Origin: Hypomesus transpacificus
Taxonomy: Eukaryota; Chordata; Actinopteri; Osmeriformes; Osmeridae
DNA length: 64,000 nt
Assembly: GCF_021917145.1 (NCBI RefSeq)
Contig: NC_061062.1
Location: 1,072,186-1,136,185, forward strand
Direction: 5' to 3'
Each line of letters opens with the position of its first letter. The first letter of the stretch is position 1. Position numbers and translations under genes: made by a program. Shown here in pieces: positions 1 through 13,252 of the stretch. A model generated the notes under the pieces. The model did not search any database, was not told the DNA's origin, and was given only the letters and a program-made list of their open reading frames with translations.

Positions 1-337
1 ATATCTTCATATTGTTAACAACGTCGACCCCCGCATGTGCGCTGGAGAACCCCAGGGCTGTCCTGTTGCTGATTGCAGGGCTGCTGTGTCTCAGGGCTGT
101 CGTGTCCTGTTGCTGCTTGCAGGACTACTGTGTCCCAGGGCTGCTGTGTCCCAGGGCCTGCTACAGTGTCTCTCCCTGGTGCCACACCTCCAGATGCCAG
201 GCTGTTGGCGCGTGGCCCAGACCAGGCATACAGCCGTCCTGCCAGGGGGCCGGGGGAGTCCCCTCCAGCAGCAGGCCTCATTCACACCTCCTCCCCCAGG
301 CCTGCTACTGCAGCTGGGGGCTGGCTAGCCAAGCTGT

Positions 338-478
338 GGGGGGCAGGGCGTGGTCCTAGGGGGGCAGGGCCAGGTCCTAGGGGGGCAGGGCCGGGTCCTA
401 GGGGGGCAGGGCCGGGTCCTAGGGGGGCAGGGCCGGGTCCTAGGGGGGCAGGGCCAGGTCCTAGGGGGGCAGGGCCAG
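338..478. repeat. Minisatellite, 21-bp unit, about 7 copies
   Basis: Tandem G-rich units built on GGGGGGCAGGGCCGGGTCCT with few substitutions (CCGGG/CCAGG). It lies in inferred rgs6 intron sequence. Confidence 0.9.
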
Positions 479-606
479 TATCACACCACCGAGGGAGCGA
501 AGTTTGCTCAGAAATCTGAAAGTTAGAAATATTTTGTTATGTTTGTTAGAAGCCATGGAAACTGGTTTCTGTGTCATTAATTGCTGTTAGTATTCTGGAC
601 AGTTAA

Positions 607-800
607 CCATGCAGCTGTGTTCTCCACTGTCTGACCATGCAGCTGTGTTCTCCACTGTCTGACCATGCAGCTGTGTTCACACTGTCTGACCATGCAGCTG
701 TGTTCTCCACTGTCTGACCATGCAGCTGTGTTCTCCACTGTCTGACCATGCAGCTGTGTTCTGCACTGTCTGACCATGCAGCTGTGTTCACACTGTCTGT
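607..800. repeat. Minisatellite, about 28-bp unit, 7 copies
   Basis: Seven copies of a unit beginning CCATGCAGCTGTGTTC. Two copies carry a 3-bp shorter variant (TTCACACTG in place of TTCTCCACTG). Inferred rgs6 intron. Confidence 0.9.
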
Positions 801-1164
801 TGGACTCGTTACGGTCCTTGATTCTGAAGAACTTAACTCGATAAAAACTGGGGCAGGCAACCATCATAAACATCTGGAGATTCGTCCTTCGATGTTCTTC
901 ACAGATTTAACGTTTTGTCAGTGTGTCTGTCTGCCGGCTGTTGAATCATTGATGGGTCTATTACGGACTGATCCATTTTTTATGAGGGACTAATTTGGTC
1001 ACTTTTTAGGTTTTCATATTAGCTTGTCCGAGACCATTTATGGATCAGATTTTTGACTTCACTTCCAAACATTTTGGGAAGTAAAGATTGTGTTGTTAAA
1101 TTAAGTGTTTTCTCAAACTGTTTTTCTTCTTATTGAGGTTTCCCGGACAGGGCGGTCCCTTGAT

Positions 1165-1437
1165 GATAGGGGGCAGTCCCAGGGTGACAGGGGGTGGTCC
1201 CAGGGTGACAGGGGGTTGTCCCAGGGTGACAGGGGGCAGTCCCAGGGTGACAGGGGGCGGTCCCAGGGTGACAGGGGGCGGTCCCAGGGTGACAGGGGGT
1301 GGTCCCAGGGTGACAGGGGGTGGTTCCAGGGTGACAGGGGGCGGTCCCAGGGTGACAGGGGGTGGTCCCAGGGTGACACGGGGCGGTCCCAGGGTGACAG
1401 GGGGTGGTCCCAGGGTGACGGGGGGCGGTTCCAGGGT
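1165..1437. repeat. Minisatellite, 21-bp unit, about 13 copies
   Basis: Tandem units containing CCCAGGGTGACAGGGGG with GGT/GGC/GTT variants. Several frames stay open on both strands because the period is a multiple of three. Confidence 0.9.
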
Positions 1438-3104
1438 CTCCCCACCTTTTATAAGGTTGACAGAAAGCCAGGACTTGACCAGGACGAACACACATGCAAA
1501 CATCCATACCCAGGACCACGCACTCCTCTCCCCTGATGCTGTTAGTGCGGCTCTGAACAGAGGGCCAGAGTGCCGTTATCATGGCCTGGCAGGAATGTTT
1601 CGCTTCCAGAAGCCCCCGCCACATTGGACAGTAAGCAGCTAACACCAGCAGCCTTCCATCCTAGGAGATACCCACAGCTTTTCAGTACCCCCGCCCAAAG
1701 CACCTCTGGTCCACTGTCATTCCATAGGGAGATAATAAGTCATTTTCTATGCTGTCCAAGCTGGATGATTACATAAGAACCAAAAGAATGAAATCTTCTG
1801 CCTCCAGGCTGTCGTGGGCTGTGTAGAGGGGAGGTGTGTTAGAACACTGGAGAAGATTTCAGAGCGTTATGTTGTTTTTCCTCGGAAGGTTGTCCTCAAA
1901 ATAAGAAGAGCTTTAAGTCCATTTGGACTTGTTGTGTATTTCTGAAATATTCCAGTCATATCCTGCCTTTCCTCCACAGAGCAGATACAGGCCTTTCTTC
2001 TCTCGTTCAAACTCCCCATCTTTTACACACACATGCACACACACGCTCACTGATTTATCAACAACCCTGACTGAGTGCCAAAGCTGTAATTCTTTTCAGT
2101 GGATGTTCAATAATTCATACTAAGACACTCTGATGGTGAGAGAATGGTAATTGTCTTCACTCACCATCATTCTCCAGGCTTAACAGCTGTTATCAAACCC
2201 CTACATGTCTAAACTAAGTTACTCAGGTGTTCCACTGCAGGTTGACGACCGCTGTCTGTGACTCATCCATCAAACACTTAGTCAGTGGGATGATTGCCTC
2301 TTGATTGTTAGTAGCTAGCTGAAGCTACAGAACGCTCCTTTCTACTGTGTCTAGCTCCAGGACCAAGCTTACTGGAGGTCATAGAAAATATAAAAGTAAT
2401 ACATTTGTTTTTCGCAGATCAAATTGTGCTTTTCCAGTGCAAGTTACTGGCACAGCTTGACTCGAGTCGCTAAGTTGTACTGCAGATATCTATCTACTAC
2501 CCCCGCAATTTACACTACTCACTATGTTTACTGGTATGCACCAACCTATACCAAAGCAAATTCCTCATAGATGCTGTAGATAGATACTCTATGTAGATGG
2601 GTCTCTGTATATACTGTGTGGATGATGTAGATACTCTGTGTAGATGGGTCATTGTGTATCTCCAGGTCTCACACAGCACAATGATCCTGTTAACCTGCAG
2701 ACGTAACAAGCAGGCCAATCATCTCCCTCCGTCTCCTGCTTCCTCCTCCAGCAGGAGCAGAGGGTAGTGGATGTGTCAGTGTGTGCTGGGTACTGGGGAA
2801 CAGGGGGCTGCTGGGTGTGGAGGTGTGATGTTTATCTCTCACCCCTGTTGTTGGCGGGCTTGTTACCGTGGGAACAGCTGGGTTTGATAAACAGTCCTCT
2901 GATCAACACAGAGGCACACACACACACACACACACAAACAGAGCACACAAACCTGTGCACACAGACAAAGCATGCAAACACGCATACACACACTCAGATA
3001 CTGGCACAAAAACAATCTTTGGCCTTTATTCAGTAGGCTAATGGGGAAAGTCATACTAGCTTCAGAGAATTCTTTCTAACCCTGTCCGCTCCTGTCTGCT
3101 GCAG

Positions 3105-4087
3105 ATCGAAGACATCATTACCAGGATTCAGGATGAGAAGACCGGCGGCCTGGCCATCCGCACCGTGAAGAGTTTCCTGTCCAGGATCCCAAGTGTGGTG
3201 TCAGGTGTGTGTGTGTGTGTGCTTGAGTTACAGTGTGTGTGTGCTTGAGTTACAGTGTGTGTGTGCTTGAGTTACAGTGTGTGTGTGCTTGAGTTACAGT
3301 GTGTGCGTGCTTGAGTTACAGTGTGTGCGTGCTTGAGTTACAGTGTGTGCGTGCTTGAGTTACAGTGTGTGCGTGCTTGAGTTACAGTGTGTGCGTGCTT
3401 GAGTTACAGTGTGTGCATGCTTGAGTTACAGTGTGTGCGTGCTTGAGTTACAGTGTGTGCATGCTTGAGTTACAGTGTGTGCGTGCTTGAGTTACAGTGT
3501 GTGCGTGCTTGAGTTACAGTGTGTGCGTGCTTGAGTTACAGTGTGTGTGTGCTTGAGTTACAGTGTGTGCGTCTGTGCATGTGTCTTTGTGTGTGTTTTT
3601 GAGTCTCACAATAAGCGAGAGCAGGGAGAGTGGAAATCATTAGAGTAAATATGACCTTTCAGGCTGGTTGAAGCTGACGCTGCTGCAGTGGATCTGAGCG
3701 TGTCTCAGCCAGCCAGGGTTCTGGATCTGAGTGTGTCTCAGCCAGCCAGGGTTCTGGATCTGAGTGCGTCTCAGCCAGCCAGGGTTCTGGATCTGAGTGT
3801 ATCTCAGCCAGCCAGGGTTCTGGATCTGAGTGCGTCTCAGCCAGCCAGGGTTCTGGATCTGAGTGTATCTCAGCCAGCCAGGGTTCTGGATCTGAGCGTG
3901 TCTCAGCCAGCCAGGATTCTGGCCGAGGAGGAAACAGGGTACTGCTGCCCTTGTCACGGCACTGCCTGGCTACTTGTGTGTTTACTGACAGCCTTGAGAA
4001 GGGCATTGTGAATATGACTGATCTGTTGTGTGAGTGTCTGTGTGTGTGTGTTTGTGAGTGTACGTGGGTGTGTGTGTGAGTGAGTGT

Positions 4088-4122
<35 letters not shown>

Positions 4123-4219
4123 TGTGTGTGTGTGAGTGACAGCATGTGTGAGTCAACTGTAACTAGGGTGCTTGGGTGGGGGATTACTCCTCTCGCTGGA
4201 AGGCTTGTCTGACTCACCT

Positions 4220-4260
<41 letters not shown>

Positions 4261-5889
4261 CTGTACAGGACTTTCAAAGGAAAAACTGTTACTTGTTTTG
4301 TGTCCTGGTTATTGTTAGAATGAGAGCTCATCTTTTCATCCATGGCCCCACACCCACACAGCTCTGCCTGATGTCAGCCCTGCTCCCAGGCCTGGACCGC
4401 ATCACTCCTGCTGCGGAGCTAGAACATCTCCAGCCTCCACAACGTTAACATTCACCCCGACAGCTTTAGGAAACTCAGCTTGTTTGATATTAGGAAAGCT
4501 GTTTCTGCATATGGATGTGTGTGTACAGTAACATGTTTGTTGTCGACATGCTAATTCAGTGTCCCATTCTTTGTGTTCTTTTGAATCCCAGGAGCAGATA
4601 TCGTTCAATGGCTGATGAAGAATCTGTCCATCGAGGATGCCGGTAGGACACATACACACACACACACACCCCACACAGGTTCTCCTGTTGTGTTAGTGGT
4701 CCAGGTGTCCCTGGTCTAGTGCTTTTCTCAGTTGTTCATTTTCAATGTTTATTGTGTTCATGTGTTTATTGTTGATAAAAACAGTCGCTCATATGGAATT
4801 AGGATTGATTTCTCATCAATTTAGACAGGCAGTTAGAAAATTGTCCAGAGAGGCATACACCACAGAATTCTGGTGTACATGCACAAACAGCACAAAAGAG
4901 ACCTAAGCAGGTGTTAGAGAGACTGTACATTTTACATAAATACATTTACATTTAGCAGACGCTCCTATCCAGAGCGACTTACAGTAAGTACAGGGACATT
5001 CCCCCCAAGGCAAGTAGGGTGAAGTGCCTTGCCCAAGGACACAACGTCATTTGGCACGGCGGGAAATTGATCCGGTAACCTTCTGATCACTAGCCCGACT
5101 CCCTCACCGCTCAGCCCCCTGACTGTGCTTCCCCCCCAGTGGAGGCTGTGCACCTGGGCAGCCTGGTGGCCGCGCTGGGCTACATGTTCCCCATCTCTGA
5201 CCATGTCCTCACGCTGAAGGACGACGGCACCTTGTACCGCTTTCAGGTGAGCTGGCTCTGACCTGGCACCTTTTGTACCTTCACCTGTCACCCACCCAGC
5301 ACCTCCTCCACCCACCCAGCACCTCCTCCACCTTCCTCAACAACCCAGCACCTCCTCCACCCACCCACTCCTCCACCCTCCTCCACCCACCCAGCACCTC
5401 CTCCACCCACCCAGCACCTCCTCCACCCACCCACTCCTCCACCCTCCTCCAGCCTCCCAGCACCTCCTCCACCTTCCTCACCCACCCAGCACCTCCCCCA
5501 CCCTTCCACCCACTCCTCCACCCTCCTCACCCACCCAGCACCTCCTCCACTCACCCACCCACTCCTCCACCCTCCTCCACCCACTCCTCCACCCACCCAC
5601 CCACTCCTCCACACACCCACCCACCCACCCACCCACTCCTCCACCCTCCTCACCCACCCGGCATCCATCCTCCACCCATTCACGTGTCTCCTCCCTCAAT
5701 CCTCTTATCCCCACTTATTTTCTCTCTGATTAAAGCACATTACGCACCTCACTGCCGGAGGGTTGTGTGTGTGTGTGTGGGGGGGGGGGACTTCTGTATC
5801 CGTCATTCAAATGAGGCTATAAATAGTCCCTCTAGTGTTTATGATGCATCAGTTTAGTGTCATCCTCGCCATTGAAAGAGACCTGCCTG

Positions 5890-5922
<33 letters not shown>

Positions 5923-8900
5923 ACTCGCTCTCTCTCTCTCGCTCTCTCTCTCTCTCTCCTTATCTTTCCCCCGTTAACATCTCTTCTTCTCTCGTGGCAG
6001 CTATGACAGGGACAGGGGTTTGTAGGCATGTAGTGATTCGTGGTTATAAATAGGTGTTACGTCTGTTAAAGACACAGATTTAATGACAACTTCCTGCTGA
6101 GCGTGGAGTCAGGCTGGCTATTTGGGCACACGTTCCTCCTAGTGACCCTGCTGCTCCCAGTTTGGAACTGATCTGAATAAAGCATGAAGCAGGAATGAAC
6201 CTGTCTGTCAGATGTGCACATAGGGACTACGGGAAGACCTATTCTTAATGACCAGTCTTGCGATTCTGAGGCAAATTAGACTGAGTGAAATTGGAAGCGA
6301 AACATGTCATTGATTCAGCCACAAGAATGGATGATAAAGCTCTGAGATGTATAATTGATGGGTTAGTGAAAGACTTGTGAATCTGTAATATTGATTGCGA
6401 TAGACGATGAAATCGAGCTGGAGCAGCCAGCGTTCCCCCCTGGGGATAACGAGGCCCATGACGAACACATTGATCTTCATTAGAGACTCATCTCCCTGTG
6501 ACCCAGCATCAGCAGGAGGAACATCCTAGAAACTAATTTCCAGTGTTGGGAATAACGCGTTACAAAGTACAAAGTAACGCGTTACTGTAACTCCACTACT
6601 TTTGGCGGTAACTAGTAATGTAACTAATTACTTTTTTCAATAAAATAACACAGTTAAATTACTGAAACTTAAATAGGCTCGTTACTCGTTGGCTACTGGG
6701 TCAACACAATGGAGATAGTATTGTATAGAATATCAACTGTACCGGCCAAATTCTCTCTCTCATTTTCTCTACCTCTCTCTTTCTCTCCCTCTCTCTCTGT
6801 CACTCTATCTTTCTATCTTTACATCTTCCTCTTCCTCTCCAGGCTCCGTATTTTTGGCCGTCTAACTGCTGGGAGCCTGAGAACACAGATTATGGTGAGT
6901 CATGTAGAGGCTGTGGACCCCCCGCTGTGTGGCCCTCAGAGCCAGACCCCCCGCTGTGTGGCCCTCAGAGCCAGGGAGCCCGGTCCAGACCAGGGTGGCC
7001 CTCAGAGCCAGGGAGCCCAGTCCGCACAGGGTCCAGACCAGGGTGGCCCTCAGAGCCAGGGAGCCCAGTCCGCACAGGGTCCAGACCAGGACTAGAGGTC
7101 TGGGATTAGACACCCCATCAGACTGGGTCTAGACAGACCATTTAAAATGGCGGGTTTGTGCAGTACGTCCTGTGTCGCTATTCTCCTTGACCAATCAGTA
7201 GTCTTCTGTGTTCCACGTCCCAGTTTAGTATGGCTTCAGCTTGCTTGGAACCTCGACAGAGAGGTTCCTAGAGAAGTAGCATGTAGGTACCAGATATGTG
7301 CAGTGAAAAACCAAACAAGGCGAGTAGAGTCAAATCGGTAGCATGCTGTGGAAAGGCACCATAATACCTGCTTGTGGAATGGATCCACAGGACCTTTCAG
7401 TTTACCTTCAACAAGCCCAGATTAGCCAGTTAGCAAACAGCCAACAGGCCATCCCTGGCACACTACGGTACACACACACACCTCGGGGCATTTATGTTTG
7501 CATGGTATTTACCCAGTTCACCTTCTATAAATGACAAAAGATGCCAACTGTATATTTAAATATCCCTCAGCGTCGCTGTGCCCTGCTGCATGGGTTAATC
7601 AGCTCAGAGTCAAGTCTAGTAGGTGGTCGTCTTTGTGTTCCTCGCTCTTAGCCCCAGATGGGACAGGATGGTTAAGCCGTTGTGACATTTGGTTGCTACA
7701 CAAAATCGAACGGAAATCTAAAAATGTAAAATAACTGACTTGATTTAACTCTCGTTTGTCTCTCTCTCTCTCCCTCTCTCTCCTCTGTCTCTCTCTTTAT
7801 CTCCTCTCTCTCCTCTCTCTCTCCCTGCTCTGCAGCTATATACTTGTGTAAACGCACCATGCAGAATAAAGCCAGACTGGAGCTAGCAGACTACGAGGCT
7901 GTGAGTTCCTGCGTTTGTGTCTTTATGAGTCAGCTACGATCCCAGTGCAGGGTACCAAGGCAGCGCTGCACTGTACAACGCTCTCAGCAACACTGCCTTC
8001 CCACACGCAGGTCCACAACACTAACCTCCAGGCGTTACATTTTCAGATACAGAAAAGGTCTGGTAGTTGTGTGAATGTTTTCTCGCTCGTCAGAAGTAGG
8101 TCATGAATTTGAAAGATATTATGCATGTGCATAGCTGATGCCTTTAGTAGGGACAAGTTCCAAGCCTACAGCATTCAGGATATATGTATTTCTGTCTCTC
8201 TCACATTCAATACATTGAAATGTGCGGTGGAGTTTTTCCTGTAACGATCCGAAGCGTCTCTGTTTGTTTACTGTGCCTCGCTTGGTCTTGTTCTTGCTCT
8301 TCAGGAGAACCTGGCCAGACTTCAGAGAGCCTTTGCCAGGAAGTGGGAGTTCATCTTCCTGCAAGCAGAAGCGCAGGTCAAGTGAGTGCAAAATCACTTA
8401 ACCACATCCACCCTCAGAGACAGACCCCTCGTGGAACAGGAAGTACAAGTCTCTCTCCCTGTACTGTAACAGGAAGTACGGGTCTATCTCTCTGTACTGT
8501 AACAGGAAGTACAGGTCTATCCCTCTGTACTTTAACAGGAAGTACAAGTCTCTCTCCCTGTACTGTAACAGGAAGTACAGGTCTATCTCTCTGTACTGTA
8601 ACAGGAAGTACAGGTCTATCTCTCTGTACTGTAACAGGAAGTACAAGTCTCTCTCCCTGTACTGTAACAGGAAGTACAGGTCTATCTCTCTGTACTGTAA
8701 CGGGAAGTACAGGTCTATCTCTCTGTACTGTAACAGGAAGAGGTATTCCCGGGCCTGTCTTTTCTCTTCCTGTTTCTTTCATTTTACGTGATGACCCCCT
8801 GGTGGTCGGCATGTGTAAACACTGTGAAAAGCTTGGATACTAACAGGAGGAAATATCCAACAATTATTTCCTATTGATCACAGTAGTACACACAGCACTG

Positions 8901-11900
8901 TATTAACAGAGTACATTAAGCTCAGCTACATCTGGAGAGTGAACCAGGCCAACCAAGCACTGATCGGTAAATGTCAGTTACATAAGGCCGTGGTCTCACC
9001 CGTGGCAAGACCAGGAACTGCTTGGTGAGGCGAACAGACAGGTTGTGACCCACACTTTGAGCTTTCAGTCTGCGAGTGGAGCTGGTCAGGACAGAGCATG
9101 GAGGACAGAGAGCTCACCTGACCCTGTTTGGCCTCCCCAGGATCGACAGGAAGAAGGATAAAGCAGAACGGAAGATTCTGGACAGCCAGGAGAGGGCATT
9201 CTGGGACGTCCATCGACCTGTGGTGAGCTGAGAAGAGGAGGGGGAGCAGAGGGGAGGAGGAGGGGAAGGGAGGGGAGGGAGAGGAAAGCAGGAGAGGGAG
9301 AGGAGGGGGAAAGGAGGGGGAGAGGAGAAGGGAGAGAGTAGAGGAGGAGGGGGGGGGGTCTGAGAGAGGGCTGTTTTAGGCCCTCTCTTTGTGTAGAGAA
9401 TAGAGAGACTGACTAGATAAGAGCAGGAACAGCTAGCAGACAGGGAGACAAGAGACCACTGGACAGATGAAGGAGGTTAGGAGTGAGAGTTATCCTTCGA
9501 TCAGCGTAGCTGTGTGTGTTCCTGTAGAACCTTCTAGGACAGTTTTCTGACCCTGTAACTGTTCCTTAGCCAGGCTGTGTTAACACCACAGACATGGACA
9601 TCCGCAAGTGCCGTCGAGAGAGGAATCCACAAAGAGTCAAAAAGGTACAACACTGAAAATGAGATTTGTTGGAATTAAATCAACATCATTTATTGACATT
9701 TATTCTTAGCTTGGGCCAAAGGTTGATCTAAACGGTTGCTGTCTTTTAGTCAGTGTGTCTGGAACCTGAAAGTCTGTAATAAAGTTTTTATTGAATTGAA
9801 TGAAAGTCCTTCTCTGTCTCAGCCTTCCTGTGTCCCTCTGTCTCTCTGTGTCCAGTCGGTGTACGGAGTGACGGACGAGGGCCAGACTCACAGCCCCGTC
9901 CACTTCCCCTTCCAGCCGACCAGGAAGCTCACCAAAGGCGACATGGAGAAGGAGGTAAGTCAGACACAGGTCCTGCCAGCCAGGTCACCCTCTCCTGTCC
10001 TCCTCGCTCGTCCATCGCCAGGATCTCCCCCCTGAGGGAGGAGACTGGAGACTCATCCCTCCCCCCCCCCCCCCCCCCCCCCCCCTCCACAGATCACCTT
10101 CCTCAACACCCAGCTGGACAGACACTGCATGAAGATGTCCAAAGTGGCCGAGAGCCTCATGAGCTACACAGAGCAGTTTGCAGAATACGACGCCTTCGTG
10201 TCGTTGCCAGAGCCGTCCAACCCCTGGATCAGCGACGATGCTGCCTTCTGGGACCTGGAGGCCAGGTGAGGTCGTCCAGCGGTCAGGGAGCTGCCACGGC
10301 GTCAGGGGAGGTTGTCGTGTAGAGGTGTGTGGGTGTGTGTGTGGGGGGGGAGTGGTGTCTGCAGACATGAGGTCACAGGGTTTGTGTGTGCGTCGAGGTG
10401 TGACTGGGGCTGAACTGTCGCTGTAGCCCCCTAGGGAGTGCCACTACCATCTACATCCAGACTTGTTTGTTCATAAAAACACCAGACAGACAACCACAGG
10501 GGTCAGGCAGGTCTGGCTGTGTTCCAGGGGGGTGTGACGGGTGTTGTATCTCCCCCCCATGTGAGCAGCCGGGATCCCAACCAGCGCCGAGTGAAGAGGT
10601 GGGGCTTCTCTCTGGACGAGGCCCTGAAGGACCCGGCTGGGAGAGACCAGTTCCTCCGCTTCCTGGAGTCGGAGTTCAGCTCGGAGAACCTCAAGTGAGA
10701 ACCTTCCGCCTGATTGTCCTCTCTTCTACAGGTCACAGTAACAGTCAATCTTCTTCTGTGGAAGACAGCTTCACGATCCTCTATCCTCTCCTGTTTCACC
10801 TCAATGAGCCGTTCCCTCACCACAGTTTACACAGTGTTTACCCCGCTCCATCTGTCAAGCCCCTGAGCGACGCTCTTCAACCGGAATAATCTCAGTGGTG
10901 TTTCCGCCTAGTAGTCCGGCTTGGTTGGAAAGCTGAGAGACTACAGAGACTACAGAGACTACAGAGACTACAGGGACGACAGAGACTACAGAGACTACAG
11001 AGACTACAGAGACGACAGGGACGACAGAGACTACAGAGACTACAGAGACTACAGAGACTACAGGGACTACAGAGACTACAGAGACTACAGAGACGACAGA
11101 GACGACAGAGACGACAGAGACTACAGGGACGACAGGGACGACAGAGACTACAGAGACTACAGAGACTACAGAGACGACAGGGACGACAGAGACTACAGGG
11201 ACTACAGAGACTACAGGGACTACAGAGACTACAGGGACTACAGAGACTACAGAGACTACAGAGACTACAGGGACGACAGAGACGACAGAGACTACAGAGA
11301 CTACAGAGACTACAGAGACTACAGGGACGACAGAGACGACAGAGACGACAGAGACGACAGAGACTACAGGGACGACAGGGACGACAGAGACGACAGAGAC
11401 TACAGAGACTACAGGGACTACAGAGACTACAGAGACTACAGAGACTACAGAGACTACAGGGACTACAGAGACTACAGAGACTACAGAGACTACAGAGACG
11501 ACAGAGACTACAGAGACTACAGGGACTACAGAGACTACAGGGACTACAGAGACTACAGAGACTACAGAGACTACAGAGACGACAGAGACGACAGAGACTA
11601 CAGAGACTACAGAGACGACAGAGACGACAGAGACTACAGGGACGACAGGGACGACAGGGACGACAGAGACTACAGAGACGACAGAGACGACAGAGACGAC
11701 AGAGACGACAGAGACGACAGAGACTACAGAGACTACAGAGACGACAGAGACGACAGAGACGACAGGGACGACAGAGACTACAGAGACGACAGAGACGACA
11801 GGGACGACAGGGACGACAGAGACGACAGAGACGACAGAGACGACAGAGACTACAGAGACTACAGAGACGACAGGGACGACAGGGACGACAGAGACTACAG

Positions 11901-13216
11901 AGACTACAGAGACTACAGAGACTACAGAGACTACAGAGACGACAGAGACGACAGAGACGACAGAGACGACAGGGACGACAGAGACGGCAGGGACGACAAG
12001 GACGACAGAGACGGCCCAGGCGGGTCTGAGCTGTAGTGACAGTGTCTCTCCCCCCCCCCCCGTGTCCCCCCCCCTTCTCCCCCGTGTCCTCCGCCCCCCG
12101 TGTCCCCTGCCCTGCTAGGTTCTGGCTGGCGGTGCAGGAGCTGAAGCGGAGGCCGCTGCAGGAGGTGGCAGGGCGGGCCCAGGAGATCTGGAAAGAGTTC
12201 CTGGAGGAGGGAGCGCCCAACTCCATCAACCTGGACTCCCGGAGTTACGAGCTCACCAGCCACAACCTCAGAGACCCTGGCCGCTACAGCTTCGAGGATG
12301 CTCAGGTGGACTCACATACGTGTCAGCTCTTCTGTTACATTTCAGCCATGAAAACACACTTCAATGTTCCCCCACCGACGCAAGCCCACACACACTCACC
12401 CATGCGCACACACACCCATAAAGAATGTAGGAAGAGTGGTGAATAGAGAGGATAGCAGTGGTGGAGAATGTGTTTGCCAGGACCTAATGGGGCAACTAAT
12501 GTCTGTGAATAGATGCATTGACCATGAGCTCTGCAGGATCAGACTGTGGTCCTGTTGTTTGGAGGCACCTGCAGCCTGGGGTGTTCAGTACGTCCCACAA
12601 CTCTGTCTGAACAGGCTCCACCCACAACCCTGTCTGAACAGGCTCCACCCACAGCTGTCTGAACAGGCTCCACCCACAGCTCTGTCTGAACAGGCTCCTC
12701 CCACAGCTCTGTCTGAACAGGCTCCACCCACAGCTCTGTCTGAACAGGCTCCTCCCACAGCTCTGTCTGAACAGGCTCCACCCACAGCTCTGTCTGAACA
12801 GGCTCCTCCCACAGCTCCGTCTGAACAGGCTCCACCCACAGCTCTGTCTGAACAGGCTCCTCCCACAGTTCTGTCTGAACAGGCTCCTCCCCAGTTAGCA
12901 CGCTTGGCCCCATCAGTCTTCTGTCACTCTGTTTCTGTCTCTGGATCTGTCTGTCACTTTTTCTCTGGCCTTCCCTTAGGTCCACCAACTCTCACACACA
13001 CACAAACACACACACACACCCAATCACACACACACACGCACACTCCCAGCCACCTCCTCCCTCCTCTGTTCCAGGAGCACATCTTCAAGCTGATGAAAAG
13101 CGACAGCTACGCCCGCTTCCTGAGATCCAGCATCTACCAGGACCTGCTGCTGGGCCGGAAGAAGGTGAGCCCAGCGCCTCGACACCCTGGTCCTCACCTC
13201 CACCTCACACCTGCCC

Positions 13217-13252
<36 letters not shown>

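Larger units (their letters stand above)
1..3104. other. Intronic DNA upstream of the first visible rgs6 exon
   Basis: No coding exon was recognised here. The first rgs6 exon in the window starts in the middle of the DEP domain, so this stretch is inferred to be intron of rgs6. It holds three minisatellites (about 338-478, 607-800 and 1165-1437), a short duplicated segment near 2575-2650 and a CA tract near 2912-2935. Open frames here follow the repeats and are not gene candidates. Confidence 0.6.

Noticed and set aside
5273..5857. Proline/histidine-rich frame of 194 codons
   Set aside because: Low-complexity reading of a C-rich repeat inside an rgs6 intron.
8184..8843. 219-codon plus-strand frame across an rgs6 exon
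   Set aside because: Wrong frame relative to the rgs6 exon at 8305-8381, and mostly a 33-bp minisatellite.
10892..12229. Long open frames (371 residues on plus, 445 on minus) over the rgs6 intron
   Set aside because: They translate a 9-bp tandem repeat whose period is a multiple of three, so absence of stops is automatic on both strands. They span an intron between two conserved RGS-box exons.
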